DNA of 19,573 nt from QHBQ01 sp038230695 (GTDB lineage Bacteria > Chloroflexota > Chloroflexia > QHBQ01). Below the pieces are notes generated by a model. It saw only the letters and a list, made by a program, of their open reading frames with translations, was not told the origin of the DNA and did not search any database. A program made the translations under genes and the position numbers. This document shows positions 1-7,606 of this stretch, piece by piece. The stretch spans positions 1 through 19,573 of the forward strand of contig JBBRMT010000069.1 in the NCBI GenBank assembly GCA_038230695.1. The letters are read 5' to 3'. The first letter of the stretch is position 1. Every line of letters begins with the position of its first letter.

Positions 1-2511
1 CTCGCCGACGACCTACCCGCCCATTTCCCCCCGCTGAAAACGCTCGATGTTCGCCCCACCAACCTGCCCGCCCAGGCCACTTCCTTCATTGGGAGGCAGC
101 AGGAGCAGCAGGAAATCGCAGCCCTGTTGCGCCAACCCGCCGTCCGCCTTGTCACCCTGATGGGGACTGGTGGCACGGGCAAGACCCGCCTCAGCATCCA
201 GGTGGCCGCCAACCTGCTCGATGAGTACACCGACGGCGCGTGGTTCGTGCCGTTGGCGGCGATTAGCGATCCCCAACTGGTGGCCTCGACCATTGCCCAG
301 AGCCTGGGACTAAAGGAGCGGGCGGGCGCAACGCTAACCGACAGCCTGAAGGAATACCTGCGCGAAAGGCAGTTGCTACTGGCGCTGGACAATTTCGAGC
401 AGTTGGTGGCCGCCGCCCCGCTGCTGGATGAGCTACTGGCCGCCGCCCCGACGCTAAAGCTGCTGGTCAGCAGCCGTGAACCGCTGCGCCTGCCCACCGA
501 GCATGAATACCTGGTGCCACCCCTCGCCATGCCCGACCTCAGCCATCTTCCATCTGCCGAGGCGCTGGCCGACTACGCCGCAGTATCCCTATTTGTGCAG
601 CGGGCGCAGGCGACCAGGCTCGATTTCGCTCTTACCGTGCAGAACGCCGCTGCCGTGGCCGAGATTTGCGCCCGCCTCGATGGGCTACCGCTGGCGATCG
701 AACTGGCTGCCGCCCGCAGCAATCTGTTCAGCCCGGCGGAGATGCTCGCCCGCCTTGACAACCGCCTTGCTTTGCTGACAAGCACAGCCCGCGATCGCAG
801 CGCCCGTCAACAGAGCCTGCGTGGGATGATTGATTGGAGCTACGATCTGCTCGACCCCGACGAGCAGCAGCTATTTACTCGTATGGCCGTGTTCGTCGGT
901 GGCTGCACCGTTGCCGCCGCCGAGGTAATATGCAATGCAATGGGCGATCTAAAATGCGGCGTGGCTGAGGGATTGGCTTCGCTGGCCCACAAAAGCCTGT
1001 TGCTTGTTCTTGCCCCATTTCCCATCGCGGGAGAGGGCCAGGGTAAGGATAGTTCTCCCTCCTACATATCGGAAGAGGGCCAGGATGAGAGCCGCCGCTT
1101 TGCGATGCTGGAGACCATCCGCGAATATGCGCTGGAAAAGTTGAGCGACAGCGAACGGATTGGGATGCAGAAGGCGGTGCGCGAGCTTGCCCAGCAGAAA
1201 ATGATTGCTAGCGGCGAGGAAATCGTACTACGTCAACGTCATGCAGAATACTACACTTCATTTGCGGAGCAAGCCGCGCCGCAGGTAAGTGGTCCGCGCT
1301 ATCGTGAGTGGCTGATCCGGCTGGAGCAGGAACATGACAACCTGCGGGCGGCGATAAATTGGACGCTTGAACAGGACAAGACCCAATTGGCGTTGCGTCT
1401 GGGGGCCACGCTATGGCCCTTCTGGGAGGTTCACGGATATTTGAGCGAAGGGCGGCGACTACTGCAGTCTATCCTTGCTATGCCAGCCCCACCTGACCTG
1501 TGGCGGGCGCAGGCGCTGGATGGCGCAGCGGCATTGGCAATTAACCAGGGTGACTATGATACTGCCCAGTCATTGCTTGATGAGGGATTGGTGATTGCCC
1601 AACATCTGGATAACAAACAGATCATCGCTATGATCCTAGCCCATCAGGGGTTGCTTGCTTCCAATCGAGGCGATGAAGCGACTGCCTCGCTATATTTCGA
1701 TCAGTGCCTAACTATCAGCCGCGCAGTGGGGTATAAAGCGGGAGTGGCTACCTCGTTGCAGGGGTTGGGACGTGCCGCCTTTTATCGCGGCGATGTTGCA
1801 ACCTGCGCCCGATTGCAGGCCGAAGCCCTGGTGATCAACCGTGAACTCGGCGATCAACGTAGCGCCGCTCGGCTACTAGACAACATTGCAGTAATTAAAA
1901 TAGAACAAGGCGATGTAGTTGGGGCATGGGCGAACTTTGAGGAGAGTCTGAAGATGCACCGCGAACTGGGCGATCGTCAGAACATCGCTTTCACCCTGAA
2001 CAACATGGGCGATATGGCAATGAAGAGGGGAGATTATGAACGCGCCAACATCTTGCTAGGTGAGGCGTTGGCGATCAGGCAGGATATGGGCGACAAGCTG
2101 GGTATTGCCCGCACCAATAACAATCTCGCCCAGGTTGCCGCCGCGCAGGGCAATTACGTTCGCAGCTACGACCTGTTTGCGGTATCGGTGCGGCTGCTGC
2201 AACAGTTGGGGGTGAAGAGGGAGATCGTCAACGGCCTGGAGCGGCTTGCCAAGCTAGCGGCAATCGGCGGGCAGGGCGAAGCCGCCGCCCGGCTGCTGGG
2301 CGCATCTGAGGCATTGCGCGAGGTGATTGCAACGCCGCTGCCCGGCTCACGGCGGGGGGAATACGAACACGACATGGCCGCTACTCGCGCCCTGCTCGAT
2401 GATAACGACTTCGCTCAGGCATGGGCAGCGGGCAGAGCGATGAGCATGGAGCAGGCGATTGATTACGCCCTGGGTGATCGCTTATGCCCGATATGCCACA
2501 GGGGATGGTGA
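1..2511 (+). CDS. STAND (NB-ARC-type) ATPase with TPR repeats, 5' partial
   Basis: The reading frame is open from base 1, so the gene starts upstream; the TTG at 127 is an internal codon, not a convincing start. The visible part is about 836 residues. The first codons (an FPPLKTLD...NLPAQ segment) match the linker that normally joins a class III cyclase or similar N-terminal domain to a STAND ATPase. Next come a P-loop (GTGGTGKT, about residues 55-62), a Walker B strand (LLLALDNF, about 125-132), an SSREPLR sensor, a GLPLAIELAAAR motif, a winged-helix segment (SLRGMIDWSYDLL) and then several TPR-like repeats (roughly residues 430-750). Such proteins are cytosolic signalling switches; the ligand cannot be read from sequence. 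A repeat-derived, low-similarity insert lies at about 1006-1092. The 3' end overlaps the next gene by 28 bases, suggesting translational coupling. The two genes are paralogous in the linker and ATPase region. Confidence 0.85.
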   Translation, partial: LADDLPAHFPPLKTLDVRPTNLPAQATSFIGRQQEQQEIAALLRQPAVRLVTLMGTGGTGKTRLSIQVAANLLDEYTDGAWFVPLAAISDPQLVASTIAQSLGLKERAGATLTDSLKEYLRERQLLLALDNFEQLVAAAPLLDELLAAAPTLKLLVSSREPLRLPTEHEYLVPPLAMPDLSHLPSAEALADYAAVSLFVQRAQATRLDFALTVQNAAAVAEICARLDGLPLAIELAAARSNLFSPAEMLARLDNRLALLTSTARDRSARQQSLRGMIDWSYDLLDPDEQQLFTRMAVFVGGCTVAAAEVICNAMGDLKCGVAEGLASLAHKSLLLVLAPFPIAGEGQGKDSSPSYISEEGQDESRRFAMLETIREYALEKLSDSERIGMQKAVRELAQQKMIASGEEIVLRQRHAEYYTSFAEQAAPQVSGPRYREWLIRLEQEHDNLRAAINWTLEQDKTQLALRLGATLWPFWEVHGYLSEGRRLLQSILAMPAPPDLWRAQALDGAAALAINQGDYDTAQSLLDEGLVIAQHLDNKQIIAMILAHQGLLASNRGDEATASLYFDQCLTISRAVGYKAGVATSLQGLGRAAFYRGDVATCARLQAEALVINRELGDQRSAARLLDNIAVIKIEQGDVVGAWANFEESLKMHRELGDRQNIAFTLNNMGDMAMKRGDYERANILLGEALAIRQDMGDKLGIARTNNNLAQVAAAQGNYVRSYDLFAVSVRLLQQLGVKREIVNGLERLAKLAAIGGQGEAAARLLGASEALREVIATPLPGSRRGEYEHDMAATRALLDDNDFAQAWAAGRAMSMEQAIDYALGDRLCPICHRGW
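1006..1092 (+). repeat. In-frame intergenic-type repeat inside the STAND ATPase gene
   Basis: Two related units, GGGAGAGGGCCAGGGTAAGG at 1029 and GGAAGAGGGCCAGGATGAGA at 1071, lie 42 bases apart and keep the reading frame. They encode a Gly/Glu/Ser-rich stretch (AGEGQGKDSS, SEEGQDES) between the winged helix and the conserved RRFAMLETIREYALEKL segment. Homologues as I remember them carry only a few variable residues here. A similar CTCTCCCC...GGGGT motif follows the next gene at about 3547-3587. The origin by insertion of an intergenic repeat is inference. Confidence 0.55.
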
Positions 2512-3533
2512 CGTTCCTGTTCACCGACATCGAGGGTAGCACGCGAATGTGGGAGCAGTATCCTGCGGCGATGCCCGCTGCGCTAGCCCGCCACAACCAG
2601 ATTATCGTCGAAGCAGTGGCGGCTCACGGCGGCTACGTCTTCCAGACCATTGGCGATGCTTATTGGACTGTGTTCGGCACGGCTGATGCGGCGCTTGCCG
2701 CTGCGCTGGATGCACAACTGGCGCTGCACCGCGAACCCTGGGCCACTAGCCCACTGCGGGCGCGGATGGCGCTACATACAGGCGCAGCCACACCATATCA
2801 CGGGGGTTATGTTGGCCCCACCATCAGCAAGCTAGCCGTACTCATCGCAGCAGGTAATGGCGGCCAGACGCTGCTTTCGCAGGCATCGGCGCGGACGTTG
2901 ATCAGCCAATTGCCAGAGGGTGTAACTTTGCGCGATCTGGGTGAACATCGGCTCAAGGATTTGACTCAGCAGGAGCGCATCTATCAGCTATGCGCCGATG
3001 GCCTACCTGACCAGTTTCCTGCCCTGAAGACGCTCGACCTGCGCCGCAATAACCTGCCTGCGCCCGGCCACCCTCTAATCGGTGGGAAACAGAAACTAAC
3101 CACGCTACTAACTCTGTTGCGCCGGCCCGACATCCGTCTGCTAACCATAACTGGGCCAGCAGGCGTGGGTAAGACCGCGCTTGCCGTCCAGCTAGCCCAC
3201 GCCCTGCTCGATGAATACGACGATGGCGTGTGGCTTATCCCCATCACCGCAGTTAGCGATCCCGCAAAGGTCATGCCCGTGATTGCCGCTACACTAGAAC
3301 TAGCCACCGATCCCGCTATAAACACCCTCGACCAACTAAAGGCTTACCTGCGTGAACGCCAAACACTGCTGTTGCTCGACGGCTTCGACGATGCGCAGGA
3401 TGCCGCTTCCGCACTGGCCGAGCTACTCCCCACCGCCCCGCGCCTGAAACTGCTAGTCACCAGCCGCGAACCGCTCCGCATCTACGGTGAACAGGAATAC
3501 ACCCTTACACCTGCAGCGAGTGCTGAGTGCTGA
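2484..3533 (+). CDS. Class III nucleotide cyclase with truncated STAND ATPase domain
   Basis: The protein has 349 residues. The N-terminal cyclase homology domain is complete to the eye: FLFTDIEGST with the first metal-binding Asp, IGDAYW with the second, RMALHTGAA, the YVGPTISK...AAGNGGQTLLS segment, and HRLKDL near residue 155. It probably forms cAMP or cGMP as a dimer. A linker and ATPase half follow: P-loop GPAGVGKTAL (about 225-235), Walker B LLLLDGFDD, and TSREPLR. The protein then ends at LTPAASAEC just after the SREPLR motif, so the GLPL, winged-helix and TPR parts of its upstream paralogue are missing. The last codons and the stop are supplied by GTGCTGA heptads. The ATG at 2484 lies inside the upstream gene with GGTGA about 7 bases before it; ATGs at 2493 and 2505 are alternatives. 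The ATPase half is probably a degenerate remnant, while the cyclase may still work. Confidence 0.8.
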   Translation: MPDMPQGMVTFLFTDIEGSTRMWEQYPAAMPAALARHNQIIVEAVAAHGGYVFQTIGDAYWTVFGTADAALAAALDAQLALHREPWATSPLRARMALHTGAATPYHGGYVGPTISKLAVLIAAGNGGQTLLSQASARTLISQLPEGVTLRDLGEHRLKDLTQQERIYQLCADGLPDQFPALKTLDLRRNNLPAPGHPLIGGKQKLTTLLTLLRRPDIRLLTITGPAGVGKTALAVQLAHALLDEYDDGVWLIPITAVSDPAKVMPVIAATLELATDPAINTLDQLKAYLRERQTLLLLDGFDDAQDAASALAELLPTAPRLKLLVTSREPLRIYGEQEYTLTPAASAEC

Positions 3534-3542
3534 GTGCTAAGT
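3517..3542 (+). repeat. Heptanucleotide repeat (GTGCTGA type) at cyclase gene end
   Basis: Three tandem units related to AGTGCTG span the stop codon of the cyclase gene. The same heptad recurs at 12222-12245 in the coaBC tail. Confidence 0.75.
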
Positions 3543-3608
3543 GACATTTCCCCTCTCCCCTCGTGGGTAAGGCTGGGCTAGGGGTAATGTTGAAGCGCAC
3601 CCATGCTA

Positions 3609-4202
3609 TCACAAGCGACAATGCAAGTGCCAGGTTAATACAATCCGCACCACGGGATTAGATACGTGTTTGATTGCATCTTGTAGATTGTCACGCAACT
3701 TGCTACGTACCTCTTTCCCCTCGGCCTTTATCTGTACCGCACAGATTGGATTGAAACTTAGCTGTAGCTCCACCCCACGGTTGAGGCTCCAGGTTATCTT
3801 TGCCATTATGTACCTGTTATATTCCACATCTATTCCCCTCCTGTCATCGAGATTTACAGGGGCAGAACGGATCTGGCAATCTCCTGCTTCCCATACAGGT
3901 ATATGAAGACTCTGTTCATCAAGCCAGCGCATCCTGACATGGCTGCCCAGGTGCAGGTCATCTACATAGCTATTCAGTTCGATCAGGATCTTCTCGCCAA
4001 AATCCTCGACCAACTGATTTATTTCACGCTGGGCAGTGGTTCGTTTAGCGGCTAGCTCCTCCTCTTGCTTCTCCTTTGCTACCTCGACCACCCTTGCGTC
4101 GTCAGCGCTGCTGTTATATTTATTCTGCAAATCAGCACCCCACTCCCTGTTGCTTGCCACCCCGCCAGCATCCTGCTCTACATATGCAGGAGATGAGTTC
4201 AT
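3609..4202 (-). CDS. Hypothetical protein, 197 aa, coiled N-terminal half
   Basis: I do not recognise the family. The first ~65 residues are polar, with a Lys/Glu-rich helix (EVAKEKQEEELAAK) likely to form a coiled coil. The C-terminal half alternates hydrophobic and polar residues and looks like a beta-rich domain (ITWSLNRGVELQLSF, PVVRIVLTWHLHC). No signal peptide or membrane segment is visible. A TATAAT sits at 4259-4264 on the minus strand without a good -35 box. The best Shine-Dalgarno match (AGAAGGAG) lies about 21 bases before the ATG at 4202, which is rather far, so the true start may be a non-ATG codon slightly upstream. Base composition is more AT-rich than the pheT side, suggesting a separate, perhaps acquired, gene. 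The length of the open frame and the upstream signals support a real gene. Confidence 0.55.
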   Translation of the reverse strand: MNSSPAYVEQDAGGVASNREWGADLQNKYNSSADDARVVEVAKEKQEEELAAKRTTAQREINQLVEDFGEKILIELNSYVDDLHLGSHVRMRWLDEQSLHIPVWEAGDCQIRSAPVNLDDRRGIDVEYNRYIMAKITWSLNRGVELQLSFNPICAVQIKAEGKEVRSKLRDNLQDAIKHVSNPVVRIVLTWHLHCRL

Positions 4203-4308
4203 AGCGGAGCGAATATAGTAAAGCTCCTTCTGGGCAACTAGAAAACACAGATGAGTCCATTATATACTACAAACCTTACCAAACACCTTACCATTATTGT
4301 GATATTCA

Positions 4309-5004
4309 TCAGTGATGCAACAGGGCGGGCAGCAGCCCGCCCCTAGAGCAACCTATATCCATTTGCTCTGCTACTGCCGCTAAACCTAAGCCGTTGGCCG
4401 TCTGTCGTTCCTGCCAACCTCGCCACTGCTCCACCAGCGCCATCGTCGTCTCCTCGGTGCCGCTTCGCACGATGCCGCCGAAGGGACTGAGCGGGTTGCC
4501 GCTCTGCCGCGACAGCCAGGGACTGGTGAACTTGAACACATCCATGCCGGGGCGCATCACAAAGCTGCCAAGCTCGCCTTGAAGGTAGTGATATGGCCCG
4601 TTCTGGTCATACCAGGCAGGCAGGTCGGCCACGCCGTTGACTGGCTGCCAGGTTCGCAACTGCGTAGTCGGCGGCAACTCCTCCTGCACCGGCCAGCCGT
4701 GCAAGTGCATATGCGGCACGTGCTGGTAGCTAGCCCCATTCTCCCAGAAGGTTGCTTCACCATATTCATCGTAGAGGAAGCGTCGCACCAGCAGGCGCAG
4801 CTGCTCTAGCTCGGCCAGGTAATCGGGGGGCAACGCGCCGATACAGCGGATGTGTTCGCGGCTGTTGATCAGGATGTGGCCGGGGAACAGGGCGAAGCGA
4901 GCGGCGATGATATAGAAGTGTTCGCCCTGCTCCAACAGCACGGGCAGCATCTGCGGCCAGTCGCAGAAGGGGCAGTCGGCATCGGTGTATTTCGGGCTAC
5001 CCAC
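4309..5004 (-). CDS. HIT-domain (histidine triad) protein
   Basis: The protein has 231 residues. A CPFCDWP segment near the N-terminus resembles the small Cys-containing start of many HIT proteins. The core has FPGHILINSREHI and the histidine triad in PHMHLHGWP (about residues 97-105). HIT proteins are nucleotide hydrolases or transferases acting on dinucleoside polyphosphates or AMP conjugates; the substrate here is unknown. The part after the triad (SFVMRPGMDVFKF and on) is longer than in minimal HIT proteins. The GTG start at 5004 overlaps the pheT stop by 8 bases, so it is probably translated by coupling with pheT and shares the T-box-controlled transcript. The last ~12 residues (SRGGLLPALLHH) are encoded by a GC palindrome of the interspersed family, so the native C-terminus was probably different. 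Confidence 0.8.
   Translation of the reverse strand: MGSPKYTDADCPFCDWPQMLPVLLEQGEHFYIIAARFALFPGHILINSREHIRCIGALPPDYLAELEQLRLLVRRFLYDEYGEATFWENGASYQHVPHMHLHGWPVQEELPPTTQLRTWQPVNGVADLPAWYDQNGPYHYLQGELGSFVMRPGMDVFKFTSPWLSRQSGNPLSPFGGIVRSGTEETTMALVEQWRGWQERQTANGLGLAAVAEQMDIGCSRGGLLPALLHH
4322..4346. repeat. Interspersed GC palindrome in HIT gene 3' end
   Basis: A perfect 8-base stem GGGCGGGC / GCCCGCCC with loop AGCA, flanked by CCTAG. It belongs to the same TAGGGGCG family seen at 8743, 9018, 10153, 12269, 14409 and 17751, but here it is translated as the end of the HIT protein. Confidence 0.75.
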
Positions 5005-7510
5005 GCAGCACCGCCCCTACTTCCTTGCCCAGCCGCGCCACGATGCGGCTACGCAGGTTGCTGATCTCCTCCTCGCTAAAGGTGGATTTGTAACTCTGGA
5101 AGGTAAGGCTGTAAGCCAGGCTCTTCTTGCCAGGGGGGATTGGTGCGCCGGTGTAGACATCGAACAGCGTAGCCGCCGCCAGGTTCTTGCCGCCAGTCTG
5201 CTCGATTAGCCGTTGCACCTTGCCCGCCGCCACGCTCTCATCCACGATCAGGGCAAGATCCTGCCGCACAGTGGGGAACTTGCTGATGGGGCGGTACTTC
5301 TGCTCCTGCGCCTGCTGGGTCAGGGTGAACAGCGCGTCGGCATCAAGGTCGAACAGAGCGATACGGGCAGGTGGGTCTGGCAATCCCCACTTTTCGGCAG
5401 CAGCGGGGTGCAACTCGGCGACCACTCCCACCATCAGGCCACCTACCAGCACCGCCGCGCTGCGCCCTGGGTGGAGCAAACCGCTAGCATCCTGCACATG
5501 GCTGAAGTCAATAACGCTGAACTCCAGGTGGGTGAGCAGCCCCTCGACGATACCTTTTGCGTCGAAGTAATCCAGCGCATCGCCGCCATTCGGATAGTAG
5601 CGGCTGCGTGGTGCGCGGGGGCCACACAGCACCCCGCTAAGGCGGCTTGGCTCGGCGGGCAACTTTTCGTCGCCGTTGGAGTAGAAGACGTGGGCAATCT
5701 CGAACAGGGCCACCCGCTCGCTATGGCGCAGATTGTCGGCCAGATTGTGGAACAGGCCGGGTAGCAGGCTGACGCGCAAGTATTCGCGCTCGGAACTGAG
5801 CGGGTTGAACAGGCGTAGCGGTTCGCGGCGGTGGTCGGCAGGGAACCAGGTGCGGCCCACACCGCCCGCTTCGCGGAGGACCGCATCGGGTTGCTGCCAG
5901 AGCAGGTCAATGTCGCGGCGGCTTTGCAATGAGTAGTTGACTACCTCATCCATGCCCAGGCCGGTCACAATGTCGCGCACCCGCTCCTCGAACTCCCAGC
6001 TACGGTTGGGATGCTCCGGTGGTAGAGGGGTGTCGAGCGTGGACGTGGGCAGATTGTCGTAGCCGTACATCCGTGCCACCTCCTCCACCAGATCGGCGGG
6101 GATGTTGACATCGTTGCGATAGCTAGGGACGGTGACAAGCACAGAGCTGCCATCTGCCTGTGCTGACAACCCAAACTCCAGGCGGGAGAGCAACTCCATA
6201 ATCGTAGCCAGGCTGAACTGCATCCCCACCAGGCGAGCAACCTCATGGGTGGTAAGGGTGATCTGCTTCAATGGCTGGGGATTTGGGTATATGTCTACTG
6301 AGCCGGTGGCAACATCGCCGCCCGCAATTTCGCGCAGGAGTTCGGCACAGCGGCGGGCCGCCCGCATTGTGCCTTCCGGGTCCACGGTGCGCTCGAAGCG
6401 ATGCGATGCCTCGGTGTGCAGCCCCAGGCGGCGGGCAGTGCGTCGCACACTGAGCGGCGTGAAATGCGCCGACTCAATGAAGATGTCGTGGCTGCTTTCG
6501 TCAATCTCGCTAATCGCGCCGCCCATCACCCCGGCAATGCCGACCGGCTTCTCTGCGTCGCAGATCGCCAGCATCTGCTCGTCCAGCTTGTAGATAGTAT
6601 GGTCAATGCCCTCGATGGTCTCGCCGGGGCGGGCGCGGCGCACGATAATCTGCTTGCCCACACACTTCTGCAAGTCGAAGGTATGCAGCGGCTGCCCCCA
6701 CTCCAGCATCACGTAGTTGGAGATGTCCACCACGTTGTTGATCGGGCGCATCCCCGCCTTAACCAATCGCTCCTGCATCCATACAGGCGAGGGGCCAACC
6801 TGCACCCCGCGCACCAGCAGGCCGGAGTAACGTGGCGCGAGGTCGCTATCCTCCAATGTAACCTTCACATCTGCTGCCATATCAGGGCCAGTGGCGTGCA
6901 ACGCATCTTCAGGGTAGCTGATGCGTGCGCCCTCCTCCCAGGTAAGCGCGGCGATCTCGCGGCCCGCGCCGATGATGCTGAGGGCGCGGCCCAGGTTGGG
7001 AGTGAGTTCCAGGTCAATCACATAGTCACCCATATAATCCAGCAAGGGCGTGCCAATCGGCGCATCATCGGGCAGCAGCAGGATGCCCTCGTGTTCGTCG
7101 CTGATACCCAGTTCCAGCGCCGAGCAGACCATGCCCTCTGACAGGATGCCGCGCATTTTAGTCGGCTTCAGCACGGCTATCTCGTGGGCCTCAGAGTGGC
7201 CGTTGTACAACTTTGCGCCGCTCATGGCGAACGGCACCTTTGCGCCTTCGTGCAGATTAGGTGCGCCAGTCACTACCGTGAGCGGCTGCGGCTGCCCATA
7301 ATCAACCGTGGCGAGGATGAGGCGGTCGGCATCGGGGTGGGGCGCAATCTTCACCACCTGGCCAACGTAGACGTTGCCCCAGTCAAGCTCGGCGGGAAAT
7401 CGGCGGATCTCTTCGACTGCCAAACCAGCCGTCGCCAACCGACGGGCCAACTCTTCCGGCGTAACCTTCAGCTGCACATAGTCGCCTAGCCAGCGTAGGG
7501 GGATATTCAT
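4997..7510 (-). CDS. pheT: Phenylalanyl-tRNA synthetase beta subunit
   Basis: The protein has 837 residues, slightly longer than the usual ~800. It is the large subunit of the cytosolic alpha2beta2 enzyme that charges tRNA-Phe. Domains in order: an N-terminal MNIPLRWLGDYV segment; an EMAP/OB tRNA-binding fold with VYVGQVVKIAPHPDADRL (about 47-65); B3/4 editing domain; B5 domain (LTTHEVARLVG onward) ending in PADLVEEVARMYGYDNLP; a catalytic-like core; and a C-terminal anticodon-binding FDX-ACB domain (KFPTVRQDLALIVDE to the end). The ATG at 7510 has AAAGGAG about 10 bases upstream. It follows pheS after a 96-base spacer holding an inverted heptad element, and its stop overlaps the HIT gene start. 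Expression should follow the T-box upstream of pheS. Confidence 0.97.
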   Translation of the reverse strand: MNIPLRWLGDYVQLKVTPEELARRLATAGLAVEEIRRFPAELDWGNVYVGQVVKIAPHPDADRLILATVDYGQPQPLTVVTGAPNLHEGAKVPFAMSGAKLYNGHSEAHEIAVLKPTKMRGILSEGMVCSALELGISDEHEGILLLPDDAPIGTPLLDYMGDYVIDLELTPNLGRALSIIGAGREIAALTWEEGARISYPEDALHATGPDMAADVKVTLEDSDLAPRYSGLLVRGVQVGPSPVWMQERLVKAGMRPINNVVDISNYVMLEWGQPLHTFDLQKCVGKQIIVRRARPGETIEGIDHTIYKLDEQMLAICDAEKPVGIAGVMGGAISEIDESSHDIFIESAHFTPLSVRRTARRLGLHTEASHRFERTVDPEGTMRAARRCAELLREIAGGDVATGSVDIYPNPQPLKQITLTTHEVARLVGMQFSLATIMELLSRLEFGLSAQADGSSVLVTVPSYRNDVNIPADLVEEVARMYGYDNLPTSTLDTPLPPEHPNRSWEFEERVRDIVTGLGMDEVVNYSLQSRRDIDLLWQQPDAVLREAGGVGRTWFPADHRREPLRLFNPLSSEREYLRVSLLPGLFHNLADNLRHSERVALFEIAHVFYSNGDEKLPAEPSRLSGVLCGPRAPRSRYYPNGGDALDYFDAKGIVEGLLTHLEFSVIDFSHVQDASGLLHPGRSAAVLVGGLMVGVVAELHPAAAEKWGLPDPPARIALFDLDADALFTLTQQAQEQKYRPISKFPTVRQDLALIVDESVAAGKVQRLIEQTGGKNLAAATLFDVYTGAPIPPGKKSLAYSLTFQSYKSTFSEEEISNLRSRIVARLGKEVGAVLRG

Positions 7511-7532
7511 AGCCTGGGTACTCCTTTCAGGA

Positions 7533-7603
7533 ATTGCAGATTGCAGATCATGGTCGTAGCTGTTCGGTTTTAATCTGCAATCTTAAATCTGCAATCTGCA
7601 ATC
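7533..7603. repeat. Inverted heptad-repeat element between pheS and pheT
   Basis: Arms built from GATTGCA units: ATTGCAGATTGCAGAT at 7533-7548 is the exact reverse complement of 7587-7602. The element fills the pheS-pheT spacer, ending just beside the pheS stop and just before the pheT ribosome-binding site. In the transcript it can form a long hairpin. Confidence 0.8.
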
Positions 7604-7606
7604 GGA

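Noticed and set aside
2484..3000. Class III cyclase as the source of a signal for the SAVED-like protein
   Set aside because: SAVED domains bind oligonucleotide cycles made by CD-NTases, whereas class III cyclases make cAMP/cGMP; the genes are also over 5 kb apart.
5213..5764. 183-codon + strand open frame inside pheT
   Set aside because: It is antisense to the conserved FDX-ACB and core regions of PheT with no promoter or ribosome-binding site.
6401..7141. 246-codon + strand open frame inside pheT
   Set aside because: It is antisense to strongly conserved PheT sequence in a GC-rich region where long shadow frames are expected; its product resembles no family.
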